Numbered from the stretch's first letter, positions 35,853 to 45,224 are shown. The stretch is DNA of 64,000 nucleotides from an uncultured Porphyromonadaceae bacterium (GCA_947643665.1 CANRWW010000001.1:124001-188000); one strand, 5' to 3'. Notes: generated from the letters alone by a model not told the origin. Program-made: numbers and translations.

Positions 35853-37286
35853 ATGAAAAAATTCAGCATAATGCTTCTTGGAGTTCTGGCACTTGCCGCA
35901 TTCCAGGCTTGTGACGAGGCACCTGCCGTGCCGCCGATGCAGAGCAATCCACAGGAGCCGATAATGACAGCCGGGGACATCACCGCACAGGTGCAGGGAG
36001 TGCTTTCCACACCTTCCACCGTCATAGATCTCCAGCAATATGTGGACAACTCGCTAATAGACGTAGTCGAACAGCAGTCTGTGAAGAATCTTCCGGAAGG
36101 CGCCCAGGTGAAATACTATATGGAGTTGTCGCCTTCTGCCGATTTCAGCGCCCAGGTGGAGACACTTGACGTGGAGTTCATTGATTCGAACATCGGATAC
36201 GTGGACGCCCAGCGGTGGAGCAATGCACAGATCGCAATGTTCGGCAAGAATCCGGAGAAAGTGCGCGACGTGTATTACCGCATTCCCATATATGTGTTGC
36301 TTGACGGCACGGAGTATCGTTACGATTCAGATACATATTATGTGGGCAGCGGCATGCTAAAGGTGCGTTGCATTGATACCGGTTTCGTGATCTATCCGGA
36401 ATATTACCTCCTCGGCAATGCCACCACATGGGATTTGAACGAGGCAGCCGCTTTCAAGTTCAGCCATTCCGATACGGATCCGTATGATGATCCGGTATTC
36501 ACCTATCTCGTGGAGGTCGGTGCCGACAGCTATTGGAAGATAGCCTCTTCCAAAAGCCTTGAGACAGGCGACTGGACGACTGTATACGGGCCTGTTGATG
36601 ACGGCGACGAGAATCTGGTAGGCAAGCTCTTTGAAGGTGGGCAAGCCGGCAAGATCGTTGAGGCCGGCAAGTACCTCTTCACTATAAACATGGAGTCTCT
36701 GGACTACACCATTGAACCTTTCAACCGTCCGGAATATCTTTGCACACCGGGCGCATCCAACGGCTGGAGCCAGACGGCTTCCAACTGGCTGCACTACTAT
36801 GAAAGCAACGATGCGTCTTATTTCTACGGTGCCCTGGTGCTTGACAGCATGTTCAAGCTGACCGACGGCAACACATGGGACAACGACAAGACATGGGGTC
36901 TCGACGGCAATAAGGGTGAAGGTTTCCTTGCACAGCCCGGCGACAATATCCCCGTGCCCCAGAAGGGACTTTACTGGGCGAAGGTGGACCTCGTTGCCAA
37001 GACCTATTCGCTCACACTTGTCGAGAGCCTCGGCGTGATCGGCGGCGGTAACTGGGATGCCCAGCGCAACCTCACCCCCAATGCCGATTTCACCATCTGG
37101 GAAGGCGACATGACCATTGATGGCGACTGGAAGCTCCGCATCAACGACAACTGGGACTATAACTTCGGCGGCGAACTTGCAGCTCCTGAATACAATGGCG
37201 CCAACTTCCCCGCAGGTCCGGGCGCATGCCATGTAGTTGTCAGCTTTGCCGGCAACTGGCCCGTGATTGACGTTCAGCCTCTCTGA
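35853..37286 (+). CDS. SusF-type surface glycan-binding lipoprotein
   Basis: A 477-residue lipoprotein (lipobox FQAC, Cys20). An Ig-like N-terminus is followed by two or three binding-type modules; the pattern 'YYLLGNATTWDLNEAAAFKF' (about 186-205), 'LCTPGASNGWSQTASNWLHY' (about 293-312) and 'GVIGGGNWDAQRNLTPNADF' repeats at ~100-residue spacing as in SusF/SusE. Each repeat probably holds one aromatic glucan-binding platform. It follows the SusE-type gene after 112 bases with a hairpin between. Assignment to SusE versus SusF is by order and repeat number. Confidence 0.85.
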   Translation: MKKFSIMLLGVLALAAFQACDEAPAVPPMQSNPQEPIMTAGDITAQVQGVLSTPSTVIDLQQYVDNSLIDVVEQQSVKNLPEGAQVKYYMELSPSADFSAQVETLDVEFIDSNIGYVDAQRWSNAQIAMFGKNPEKVRDVYYRIPIYVLLDGTEYRYDSDTYYVGSGMLKVRCIDTGFVIYPEYYLLGNATTWDLNEAAAFKFSHSDTDPYDDPVFTYLVEVGADSYWKIASSKSLETGDWTTVYGPVDDGDENLVGKLFEGGQAGKIVEAGKYLFTINMESLDYTIEPFNRPEYLCTPGASNGWSQTASNWLHYYESNDASYFYGALVLDSMFKLTDGNTWDNDKTWGLDGNKGEGFLAQPGDNIPVPQKGLYWAKVDLVAKTYSLTLVESLGVIGGGNWDAQRNLTPNADFTIWEGDMTIDGDWKLRINDNWDYNFGGELAAPEYNGANFPAGPGACHVVVSFAGNWPVIDVQPL

Positions 37287-37320
37287 CAACATTCATTCTG
37301 TCAGTAAAACCATGATTTAA

Positions 37321-37356
37321 AAACTGCACTGTGTCAGAAATGACGCGGCGCAGTTT
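37321..37356 (+). terminator. Hairpin at the end of the susF-type gene
   Basis: AAACTGC (37321-37327) pairs with GCAGTTT (37350-37356), with inner GTGTCA/TGAC pairing; no T run follows (CGTTGTT). A partial terminator is likely, so the gene at 37710 may be transcribed partly on its own. Confidence 0.5.
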
Positions 37357-37709
37357 CGTTGTTACTCCGGTGCAGGGCTTGCAAAATTTAAGCCACCTCC
37401 GGCTGCTTGCGGGTAATACTCCGATACACTTGTGCCATGAAGCGTCTCCGGTTTTGGGCCTTATCCCATTTGCCTCTGTCATTGTTATCTCATCCCGCCG
37501 GGAAACGGGCTATCCGTCATGATAAGATTTCATAAATTTTTAATGACAAAAATGGTTTTGTTTTGTCAGAAAAATCGTAATTTAGCAACGTGAACAAATA
37601 GCGGCTTCAGCGTTTATATGCTTGGTGTTAAGCGAATAGCGGCTTAACGCTATTTATTGCCGCCATGAGACGGTGCTTGAAATTTATATTTAACCATAAA
37701 CAATACATT
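37357..37709 (+). other. Intergenic leader ahead of the 37710 gene
   Basis: About 350 bases with no gene. A near-consensus -7, TAATTTAG (37578-37585), has a TTTG 17 bp upstream, slightly short. A repeated AATAGCGGCTT occurs twice (about 37597 and 37632), the second forming a small AATAGCG/CGCTATT hairpin. Function unknown. Confidence 0.35.
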
Positions 37710-40217
37710 ATGAAGAAATTTTTACTTTCTTTGGCGGCCTTGGCTGCATTTGCTCCCGCATTCGCGGTGACGGAGCTAAATGCCAACGATGCTACCGCTG
37801 TGGATGGAACTCATTTTGATGCCAAATATAAGGATGATGGTTCCGTACAAGAGGCTGAGAAATATCAGCCGTTGAATTCTTTGGAAATAAATGGTTACAA
37901 GTTTGCTTTTGCCAAAGGCGGTGGCAGCTCTGATCCGGCTTACTATTTCGCCACAACAGAGGGAGGACAAAAGACAATTCGTGCTTACAAGAATAACACG
38001 ATGAAACTTGTTGCTCCCGAAGGAGTATCAATGTCGAAAGTTGAATTCACATTGTCCACGGCGGCAAAGGGCGGATCCATCAACGCTGACAATGTAAGTT
38101 CCACAATATCTTCTGACAATAAGGTTATCACGTATGTAGCCTCTGCTCCGGCCAACGCATTTGATTTTACTATCGGTGCAGGTGCTAATGTCCGTATTGC
38201 AAAGGTAAGCATTTATGCCGATGGTGAAGGGGGCGGGGAGGTGACACCTCCCGCCGAAGGTACACTATTCGAGTCTACCTTTGCTGATGGTATCGGTGAT
38301 TTCACAATCGATAATGTAACCCTTCCCGAGGGATTGACCTATGTTTGGAACCACAACTCGCAGTACAAATACATGCAGGCTTCCGCTTACGCAGGGGGAA
38401 AGAACTATGCTGCTGAAGCCGTTCTGATCTCACCTGTGTTCGATGCTTCGAAAGCTACTAAGATAGCCTTGTCTTTTGAACAGGTATGGAACTTCTTCGC
38501 TGATATCGAGACTGCCAAGACACAGGCCGTTGTAATGGCACGTGTAAAGGGTGGTGAATGGCAGGCACTCTCTGTTCCTACTGTTCCCGAAAAATTAGGA
38601 TGGGACTTTGCCGCTTCCGGTGATATAGACCTTTCCGCTTATGTCGGAAAACAGTTTGAAGTAGGTTTCCGTTATGTAAGTACTGCTGAGAAAGCGGGCA
38701 CATGGCGTGTGAAGAACTTCAAGCTCACCGGCGAGGGCACACTCACCACCGAGGCTCCCGAAGTGAAACCCACCGAGGTTGCCAATATCAAGGCTTTCCT
38801 TGACGGCAAGGATACCAACGTGACCTACAAGTTCACAAATCCTGTGACTGTGGTTTACCAGAACGGCCAGCGTCTCTTCGTGCAGGATGCAACAGGTTCG
38901 CTCCTCGTTTATGGTAGCGTAGGCCAGACATATGCAAAGGGTGACGTGATCCCCGCCGGATTCACCGGCAAATATGCTCTCTTCGGAGGTGCCGCACAGC
39001 TTTCTTCTCCCGCCGATTTCGCAGCTTCTACAGCCACAGCCGATGTGCAGATGGAGGAGGTGGCAGTGGAAGAGCTCGCTACCGACATGGTTATCACATA
39101 TGTGAAACTCGCAGGTGTGACAATCACCGAAGGTGAAAAGGAAAAATATTATGTGGCGGAGCAGGATGGCGCTACCGTAAATCTCTACGACCAGTTCGGC
39201 ATCAACCCGGCTCTCGGCGAGAACCTCAATGTGATAGGCATTGTAACTGTTTATAATGGTGCTTTGCAGGTTTATCCTCTTGAAGTTACCGACGAAAGCG
39301 GTTCTGTGGTAGTGCGTGTTGCCAATCCGGTGTTCACCCCCGGTGCGGGTGCGATAATCGCAGGTACGAAAGTTGCTATTGCCACTGCAACCGAAGGCGC
39401 CCTGATTTACTATACAACAGACGGTACTGAGCCTACATCGGCATCTACTCTCTATGCAGAGCCTATTGAGGTTTCAGAGGCCGTGACCATCAAGGCGATC
39501 GCTGTAAAAGAAGGTGCTGAAGACAGCGAAGTTGTTACTGCAGAATATACAATCCGTGAGGCTGGCGAATACAAAGGTGACTTTGACAGCTTCAACAATG
39601 CCACTGCAAACTACAAGTACGGTACATATACCAATGCTACCGGTTGGACCGCCGAGAACTCTGCTGTCCTCAGCGGTAACGAAGAAGGCGCCACCGACAA
39701 CAGTCCGAAGTTCGCCTTTATCGGTGACCAGTACACACTCGCTCCTACGCTCAATGGCAAGTCTTCCGCTCCCGGCAAACTTGTGTCTCCTGTGCTCACC
39801 AACGGTATCGGCACCCTCACTTTCGACTACGGTTTCGCTTTTGCCGACAAGCAGGTTAAGCTCAATATCCAGATATTTGACGCAGAAGGAACTGAGGTGG
39901 CTTCCGATATCCTTGAAAAGACAGACCTTACCAAGCAGACTGCTTACAACTACAGTCACGAATTCAACAAGATCGGTGATTTCAAGATTGTCATTACCAA
40001 CGAATGCCTTACCGGTACCGATAAGAATGTAGACCGCGTGTCTATCTGGCATCTCACATGGACGAACTATTCTACCGGTGTTGATAATGTGGTAGTGGAA
40101 GGTGCAGACGCTCCTGTTGAGTATTTCAACCTCCAGGGTGTGCGCGTTGCCGCTCCTGAGGCAGGTATCTTTATCCGCCGTCAGGGTTCTAAGGTAGAAA
40201 AAGTGGTTATCCGCTGA
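37710..40217 (+). CDS. Exported multidomain protein with OB-like and chitobiase-C modules and YFNLQG sorting tail
   Basis: 835 residues from the ATG at 37710 (MKKFLLSLAALAAFAPAFAV is a clean signal peptide; an upstream in-frame ATG at 37665 adds a non-signal extension). N-terminal jelly-roll-like modules (to about 340) are followed by an OB-fold-like stretch (about 345-470, 'VTVVYQNGQRLFVQDATGSL'), a chitobiase/beta-hexosaminidase C-terminal module (about 545-625, 'GALIYYTTDGTEPTSASTLY'), another jelly roll, and the tail (VEYFNLQGVRV, GIFIRRQG, KVVIR). No catalytic site is visible. Its place after a sus operon suggests a surface protein helping bind glycan, which is inference. Confidence 0.8.
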   Translation: MKKFLLSLAALAAFAPAFAVTELNANDATAVDGTHFDAKYKDDGSVQEAEKYQPLNSLEINGYKFAFAKGGGSSDPAYYFATTEGGQKTIRAYKNNTMKLVAPEGVSMSKVEFTLSTAAKGGSINADNVSSTISSDNKVITYVASAPANAFDFTIGAGANVRIAKVSIYADGEGGGEVTPPAEGTLFESTFADGIGDFTIDNVTLPEGLTYVWNHNSQYKYMQASAYAGGKNYAAEAVLISPVFDASKATKIALSFEQVWNFFADIETAKTQAVVMARVKGGEWQALSVPTVPEKLGWDFAASGDIDLSAYVGKQFEVGFRYVSTAEKAGTWRVKNFKLTGEGTLTTEAPEVKPTEVANIKAFLDGKDTNVTYKFTNPVTVVYQNGQRLFVQDATGSLLVYGSVGQTYAKGDVIPAGFTGKYALFGGAAQLSSPADFAASTATADVQMEEVAVEELATDMVITYVKLAGVTITEGEKEKYYVAEQDGATVNLYDQFGINPALGENLNVIGIVTVYNGALQVYPLEVTDESGSVVVRVANPVFTPGAGAIIAGTKVAIATATEGALIYYTTDGTEPTSASTLYAEPIEVSEAVTIKAIAVKEGAEDSEVVTAEYTIREAGEYKGDFDSFNNATANYKYGTYTNATGWTAENSAVLSGNEEGATDNSPKFAFIGDQYTLAPTLNGKSSAPGKLVSPVLTNGIGTLTFDYGFAFADKQVKLNIQIFDAEGTEVASDILEKTDLTKQTAYNYSHEFNKIGDFKIVITNECLTGTDKNVDRVSIWHLTWTNYSTGVDNVVVEGADAPVEYFNLQGVRVAAPEAGIFIRRQGSKVEKVVIR

Positions 40218-40303
40218 TCCGGCCTTGCATTGATTTAAGCAAAAACAATCTCATCCAGTAAGGATACTCGTTAAATAATAAACAAGTTTACTTACTTTGC
40301 TCG

Positions 40304-40336
40304 GATCCCTGCGACATCGCGGGGATCTATTTTTTT
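40304..40336 (+). terminator. Rho-independent terminator of the sus region
   Basis: GATCCC (40304-40309) pairs with GGGATC (40322-40327), with inner GCG/CGC pairing, followed directly by TATTTTTTT. A strong classical terminator. Confidence 0.85.
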
Positions 40337-40342
40337 AGAACG

Positions 40343-40604
40343 TGAGAAGCAAGAGCATTAGAAGTCAAGCAAGAATGGAAAAAAGAGAAATAAGAAACAA
40401 AGAAATTGGGAGTGGGGGGAGGGTCTCGGGAAATCAGAGGGATCAGAGCTGTAAGAGGTATCAATCACTACCATTTCGGAAGGCTATTTCCGCGCCCTCA
40501 ATCTCCAGCCCTCTATTTTCTTTGTTTCTTATTTCTTCTTTTCTTAATTTCTGATTTCACTCACAGAGGTTTTCTTGCTTGACTTCTAATGCTCTTGCTT
40601 CTCA
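40343..40604. repeat. Long inverted-repeat intergenic element, copy B
   Basis: Ends are a perfect 33-bp inverted repeat (40343-40375 with 40572-40604) carrying the GAGCATTAGAAGTCAAGCAAG core also in copy A. Inside the arms, a second 20-bp inverted repeat (AGAAATAAGAAACAAAGAAA) occurs near 40385-40405 and again, inverted, near 40518-40538. The centre contains, on the minus strand, the CTCTGATCCCTCTGAT pattern seen in the other copies. It lies between a terminator and a broken tRNA, is gene-free, and is AT-rich. Confidence 0.75.
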
Positions 40605-40630
40605 TGCTCTGCCCATCCTGAAGCGCAAAA

Positions 40631-40659
40631 GAGCCGCACAGCAAATTGCTGTGCGGCTC
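40631..40659 (-). terminator. Hairpin terminator, minus strand
   Basis: A 14-bp perfect stem (40631-40644 with 40646-40659), one-base loop, followed on the minus strand by TTTTGCGC. Orientation and position fit termination of the tRNA-Asn unit at 40737-40787. Confidence 0.65.
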
Positions 40660-40736
40660 GTTTGAGCGTGACGATTGGGGTGTAACAACCAACCCCACAT
40701 TAAAAATCAAGTGAGAATAACAACAGAGCTAATTAA

Positions 40737-40787
40737 CGACCCCCTGATTAACAGTCAGGTGCTCTAACCAACTGAGCTACTGAAGCA
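40737..40787 (-). pseudogene. tRNA-Asn (GUU), 3'-truncated
   Basis: Reading the minus strand from 40787: acceptor 5' arm TGCTTCA, GT, D arm AGCTCAGTTGGTTAGAGC, anticodon arm CCTGACTGTTAATCAGG with anticodon GTT, then GGGTCG. The expected T arm (GG-TTCRA-CC) and the 3' acceptor strand (complement of TGCTTCA) are missing; the sequence runs instead into an AT-rich stretch to the hairpin at 40659. The fragment is therefore a broken tRNA-Asn gene. No integrase or repeat marks the break. Confidence 0.75.
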
Positions 40788-40977
40788 TATTTGTAAATCA
40801 TCACCGGTATTCCCGGTTTTGATGAAGACGCCCCTCTGGGTTTTGCGTTGCAAAATTACGCTTCTTTTTCGATATGTGCAACCTTTTGTTGATTTTTTTT
40901 GGAATTTTCTGCTTTTTCTGCCATACATGGCGTCTGGAACGTTTTTCGGCAATTAAATTAATGAAATAATTCCTTAA

Positions 40978-41012
40978 TTGTTGTGAAGGTGCGGAATAAT
41001 TGTTTAATTTTG
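40978..41012 (+). promoter_or_regulatory. Promoter of the sdh/frd operon
   Basis: TTG (40981-40983), 21 bp, then TAATTTTG (41005-41012) match the Bacteroidetes boxes. It gives a ~90-base leader before sdhC. Confidence 0.7.
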
Positions 41013-41106
41013 CAAGATATTACTGTGGAGCAATGTGTCTAATGCAGGCTACACGTCTCTTGCAATGAAACTACACTAACAAACTATAACTTAAAATCAA
41101 ACATTT

Positions 41107-42006
41107 ATGTGGTTAACATCCTCATCCATAGGCAGGAAATTGATCATGGCCTTAACAGGCGTGTGTCTTGTCCTATTCGTGACGTTTCACGCATTGATGA
41201 ACGGAGTGGCACTCTTCTGGCCAAGCGCCTATAATGAAGTGTGTCTGTTTCTGGGTGCCAACTGGTATGCTTTGATAGCATCCGCAGGTTTGGCCGCGCT
41301 TTTCATTCTCCACATTATTTATGCTCTTTGGCTGACCGTGCAGAATCGCAATGCACGCGGCTCGGAACGCTATGATGTGACATCCCGTCCCAAACAGGTG
41401 GAATGGGCATCAAAGAACATGCTGGTGCTCGGCATCGTCGTGCTCGCGTTCCTGGTGCTTCACCTTATCCAGTTCTGGAGCAAAATGCAGCTTGCAGAAA
41501 TCTGTGGATTTGAAGTGACAGATGCCGATGGCCAGACAGTTCCCCCCGCAGCAGGTACATGGTTTCTTGCAATGGCTTTCCGCAATCCTCTGACCCTGCC
41601 GGTTTACCTTATCGGCTTCATCGCATTGTGGTTCCATCTTACACACGGTTTCTGGTCAATGATGCAGACAGTGGGATGGAACAACGATACATGGATGTGC
41701 CGTCTCAAGACTATCGGCAATGCTTGGGTAAGCATTGTGGTAGCCCTCTTTATCGCCCAGGCTATTGTGTTCACCGTGCAGGCACACCGTGGCACCTACA
41801 ACAATTGCCCGGCTCTTCAGGAGCAGTATATGGAAATGGCAGCCCATGGTAAAAATACATTTACAATGGCTCCCGCCGGTGAATGCGCTCCTTCACGCTG
41901 TGCTTCTTCTGAGTGTGCTCCCGCCAATTGCGCCGCTACAGAATGCGCGCCTGCAAATTGTGCTGCATCCTGCACTGAGAATGTAAACGTAATTGTTAAC
42001 GAATAA
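41107..42006 (+). CDS. sdhC: Succinate dehydrogenase/fumarate reductase cytochrome b subunit with Cys-rich repeat tail
   Basis: A 299-residue di-haem-type membrane anchor (b558 family). Five TM segments are visible within residues 12-225, with conserved His in 'VTFHALMN', '[10 protein letters not shown]', 'LVLHLIQFW' and '[13 protein letters not shown]' as haem ligands. It anchors the enzyme and moves electrons to or from menaquinone. Unusually, residues 259-288 are three tandem ten-residue repeats of ECAPxxCAxx, plus a further Cys289: seven cysteines after the last TM. Normal family members stop near residue 225-235, so this extension is foreign to the family as I know it. It is first in sdhCAB. 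Confidence 0.93.
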   Translation: MWLTSSSIGRKLIMALTGVCLVLFVTFHALMNGVALFWPSAYNEVCLFLGANWYALIASAGLAALFILHIIYALWLTVQNRNARGSERYDVTSRPKQVEWASKNMLVLGIVVLAFLVLHLIQFWSKMQLAEICGFEVTDADGQTVPPAAGTWFLAMAFRNPLTLPVYLIGFIALWFHLTHGFWSMMQTVGWNNDTWMCRLKTIGNAWVSIVVALFIAQAIVFTVQAHRGTYNNCPALQEQYMEMAAHGKNTFTMAPAGECAPSRCASSECAPANCAATECAPANCAASCTENVNVIVNE

Positions 42007-42020
42007 ATCACCCATCAGAT

Positions 42021-44048
42021 ATGGCCGACAATAAGAAACTCGAGGGCATGATCGACTCCACGCCGATTATGAAGGATTACGCCGACATCGAGTCGTCGAA
42101 ACTCCCCGAATACCAGATTGACAGTAAGATACCTGAAGGTCCCGTAGCTGAGAAGTGGACCAATTATAAGGCTCACCAGAAACTGGTGAACCCGGCAAAC
42201 AAACGCCACCTTGACATCATCGTGGTCGGTACCGGACTGGCTGGCGCTTCTGCCGCCTCCACACTCGGCGAACTTGGCTTCAATGTGATGAACTTCTGCA
42301 TCCAGGACAGCCCGCGCCGTGCACACTCTATTGCAGCGCAAGGCGGTATCAATGCAGCCAAGGACTATCAGAACGACGGCGACTCGGTTTACCGTCTGTT
42401 CTACGACACTGTGAAGGGTGGTGACTTCCGCTCCCGTGAAGCCAACGTATATCGTTTGGCAGAGGTATCAAGCAATATCATCGACCAATGTGTGGCACAA
42501 GGTGTGCCTTTTGCACGCGAATACGGCGGCCTGCTTGCCAACCGTTCTTTCGGTGGCGCCCAGGTTAGCCGCACATTCTATGCGAAAGGACAAACCGGCC
42601 AGCAGCTCCTGCTGGGTGCCTATTCGTCGCTTAACCGCCAGATCAAAAAGGGCACGGTAAAGAGCTACAACCGTCGCGAGATGCTTGACATAGTGCTCAT
42701 TGACGGACGTGCCCGCGGTGTGATCATGCGCAACCTCATCACAGGAGAGATAGAACGCTATGCCGCACATGCCGTTGTGCTTGCCACCGGTGGCTATGGC
42801 CGTGCATTCTTCCTCAGTACCAATGCTATGGGTTGCAACGGATCGGCTGCCGTGCAGGCATTCAAGAAAGGCGCATACCTTGCGAACCTCGCTTTCACAC
42901 AGATCCACCCAACATGTATACCTGTCCATGGTGAAGACCAGAGCAAACTCACCCTTATGAGCGAATCGCTCCGTAACGACGGGCGTATCTGGGTGCCTAA
43001 AAAGAAAGAAGATGCGGAGGCTATCCGCGCCGGACGCAAACGCCCGACAGATATCCCCGACGAAGATCGCGACTTCTATCTGGAGCGCCGTTATCCCGCA
43101 TTCGGTAACCTTTGCCCCCGCGATATCGCGTCACGTGCCGCCAAGGAGCGTTGCGACGCCGGTTTCGGTGTAGGTACTGGCAATGCCGTATATCTTGACT
43201 TCAAATATGCCATTGAACGTCTGGGAGCCGATGTGGTACGTGACCGTTACGGAAACCTCTTCGACATGTACCAGATGATCTCCGATGACAATCCATACGA
43301 GACCCCGATGATGATCTTCCCCGCAAGCCACTACACCATGGGCGGTATCTGGGTAGATTACGAACTTATGACCTCCATAAAGGGTCTGTTCGCTATCGGC
43401 GAGTGCAACTTCTCCGACCACGGTGCAAACCGCCTCGGTGCGTCTGCGCTCATGCAGGGTCTTGCCGACGGGTATTTCGTGCTCCCTTACACCATGCAGA
43501 ACTATCTGAGCGACCAGATCAAGGTGCCGCGCTTCTCTACCGACGCGCCTGAGTTCGATGCGGCTGAAAAGGGTGTACGTGACCGTATCGCCAAACTTAT
43601 GGCTATCAAGGGTACAAAATCTCCCGACCAGCTCCACAAGAAACTCGGCCACGTGATGTGGAACCTCGTGGGCATGGGCCGTACACTGCAGAGCCTTGTA
43701 AAAGCTGTGGACGAAATTGAGAAAGTGCGCAAGGAGTTCTATTCCGACCTCCGCATTGTCGGTGAGGCCAATGACCTCAATACCGAGCTTGAAAAGGCGC
43801 TCCGTCTGGAAGACTTCCTTGTTATCTCCAGGATGATGGCTATTGACGCTCTCCACCGCAACGAGTCTTGCGGCGCTCACTTCCGCGAGGAATACCAGAC
43901 TGCCGACGGTGAGGCTGCCCGTAACGACCAGGATTACATGTATGTAGGCTGCTGGAAATACACAGGCGACACTGAGAAACCTATCCTTCTCAAGGAGCCG
44001 CTCAAGTATGAGGCTATCCAGGTTCAGACCCGTAACTACAAATCGTAA
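42021..44048 (+). CDS. sdhA: Succinate dehydrogenase/fumarate reductase flavoprotein
   Basis: A 675-residue flavoprotein that interconverts succinate and fumarate. The FAD dinucleotide fold begins '[20 protein letters not shown]' (residues 66-86); the covalent-FAD His is His102 in '[15 protein letters not shown]'. Active-site segments '[16 protein letters not shown]' and '[15 protein letters not shown]' are present. Length matches the Bacteroidetes b558-type complex (about 650-680). It begins 14 bases after sdhC and is followed by sdhB. In anaerobic Bacteroidales it probably runs mainly as fumarate reductase. Confidence 0.95.
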   Translation: MADNKKLEGMIDSTPIMKDYADIESSKLPEYQIDSKIPEGPVAEKWTNYKAHQKLVNPANKRHLDIIVVGTGLAGASAASTLGELGFNVMNFCIQDSPRRAHSIAAQGGINAAKDYQNDGDSVYRLFYDTVKGGDFRSREANVYRLAEVSSNIIDQCVAQGVPFAREYGGLLANRSFGGAQVSRTFYAKGQTGQQLLLGAYSSLNRQIKKGTVKSYNRREMLDIVLIDGRARGVIMRNLITGEIERYAAHAVVLATGGYGRAFFLSTNAMGCNGSAAVQAFKKGAYLANLAFTQIHPTCIPVHGEDQSKLTLMSESLRNDGRIWVPKKKEDAEAIRAGRKRPTDIPDEDRDFYLERRYPAFGNLCPRDIASRAAKERCDAGFGVGTGNAVYLDFKYAIERLGADVVRDRYGNLFDMYQMISDDNPYETPMMIFPASHYTMGGIWVDYELMTSIKGLFAIGECNFSDHGANRLGASALMQGLADGYFVLPYTMQNYLSDQIKVPRFSTDAPEFDAAEKGVRDRIAKLMAIKGTKSPDQLHKKLGHVMWNLVGMGRTLQSLVKAVDEIEKVRKEFYSDLRIVGEANDLNTELEKALRLEDFLVISRMMAIDALHRNESCGAHFREEYQTADGEAARNDQDYMYVGCWKYTGDTEKPILLKEPLKYEAIQVQTRNYKS

Positions 44049-44125
44049 AAGCAACCACGTAGAAGCCGGCACAGAGGTATCGCCTCTGTGGCCGGGCTTC
44101 CACCAGATAATTCAGACCAACATTT

Positions 44126-44881
44126 ATGGAAACAACAATCAACGTAAACTTGAAGATTTGGCGTCAGCGTGGTCCCAAAGAACCCGGCAAGTTCGTCAAA
44201 TATCGCGTAGAAAACGTGTCAACAGGCAGCTCTTTCCTTGAGATGCTTGACATGCTCAACCAGCAGCTCGTGGACAAAGGTGAAGAACCCGTAGTCTTTG
44301 ACAGCGATTGCCGCGAGGGCATTTGCGGCATGTGCTCGCTCTATATCAACGGCCATCCCCATGGCCCTGTACAGGGTATCACCACCTGCCAGCTCCACAT
44401 GCGTAAATTCCACAATGAAGAGGAAATCACCATTGAGCCTTGGCGCTCGGCTGCTTTCCCTGTGGTACGCGACCTTATGGTAAACCGCAATGCTTTTGAC
44501 CAGATCCAGCAGGCAGGCGGTTATGTGAGCTTCAACTGCGGTGGTGCGCCCGATGCCAATAACCTGCCTATTTCCAAAGAGGTGGCAGACGAAGCTATGG
44601 ACTCAGCCACATGTATCGGTTGTGGCGCCTGTGTGGCAGCCTGCAAGAACGGTTCGGCTATGCTCTTTGTAAGCGCTAAAGTGAGCCAGTTCGCACTCCT
44701 TCCGCAAGGCCAGGTTGAGCGTGCCCGTCGCGCACGTGCCATGGTGAGCAAAATGGACGAACTCGGTTTCGGCAACTGCACCAACACCGGTGCCTGCGCT
44801 GCCGAGTGCCCAAAAAATATCTCGCTGAGCAACATCGCCCGACTCAACCGCGAGTTTATCAAAGCCAAGCTGGCGGATTGA
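44126..44881 (+). CDS. sdhB: Succinate dehydrogenase/fumarate reductase iron-sulfur subunit
   Basis: A 251-residue electron-transfer subunit. The 2Fe-2S cluster ligands lie in '[12 protein letters not shown]' (about residues 59-70); the 4Fe-4S and 3Fe-4S clusters use '[16 protein letters not shown]' (about 154-169) and '[16 protein letters not shown]' (about 211-226). It connects the flavoprotein to the membrane anchor. It follows sdhA after 77 bases and is the last gene of the operon, which ends at a 64-bp palindrome. Confidence 0.95.
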   Translation: METTINVNLKIWRQRGPKEPGKFVKYRVENVSTGSSFLEMLDMLNQQLVDKGEEPVVFDSDCREGICGMCSLYINGHPHGPVQGITTCQLHMRKFHNEEEITIEPWRSAAFPVVRDLMVNRNAFDQIQQAGGYVSFNCGGAPDANNLPISKEVADEAMDSATCIGCGACVAACKNGSAMLFVSAKVSQFALLPQGQVERARRARAMVSKMDELGFGNCTNTGACAAECPKNISLSNIARLNREFIKAKLAD

Positions 44882-44884
44882 TCC

Positions 44885-44948
44885 CTCCCTGATATACCAC
44901 AGCCCCCGGAAACCGATCGGTTTCCGGGGGCTGTGGTATATCAGGGAG
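44885..44948 (+). terminator. 64-bp perfect palindrome after sdhB
   Basis: CTCCCTGATA... to ...TATCAGGGAG is perfectly self-complementary over 64 bases with no unpaired centre (axis at GGAAACCGATCGGTTTCC). It lies 3 bases past the sdhB stop and is followed not by T but by AGAAGTTGAG, the arm of repeat copy C. It would form an unusually long RNA hairpin or DNA cruciform; intrinsic termination of sdhCAB is the simplest role. Confidence 0.75.
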
Positions 44949-44949
44949 T

Positions 44950-45148
44950 AGAAGTTGAGAAAAGCAGAAATTAAGAAATAAGAAAATTAAGGGAGGACTA
45001 GGAGAATTTAGACTCCAATAGTCTCCGCTTATGCCACCGATGTCTCTGATTCCCCTGATACCTCTGATATCTCTGAAGTTTTTGAAGCCTCATCCCTACA
45101 GCCTCCTCCAATTTTCTTATTTCTTAATTTCTGCTTTTCTCAACTTCT
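44950..45148. repeat. Long inverted-repeat intergenic element, copy C
   Basis: Ends are a perfect 39-bp inverted repeat (44950-44988 with 45110-45148). The centre (45041-45085) is a run of 9-base units of the type (C/T)CTCTGAT, here near TCTCTGATTCCCCTGATACC. Its left arm begins one base after the 64-bp palindrome. No coding frame. Confidence 0.8.
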
Positions 45149-45159
45149 TAACCTCTTGC

Positions 45160-45191
45160 TTTGCATAATTGCCAGACGATTGTTACCTTTG
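45160..45191 (+). promoter_or_regulatory. Promoter of the 45225 lipoprotein gene
   Basis: TTTG (45160-45163), 20 bp, then TACCTTTG (45184-45191), an exact match to both boxes, beginning 11 bases after repeat copy C ends. Confidence 0.8.
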
Positions 45192-45224
45192 TATAAGGAA
45201 TTTTATGCCTGTTTTTAAAGGCGT

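Noticed and set aside
40343..40604. CRISPR array or IS element at 40.3 kb
   Set aside because: The repeats are inverted rather than evenly spaced direct repeats, and no transposase or cas gene is present.
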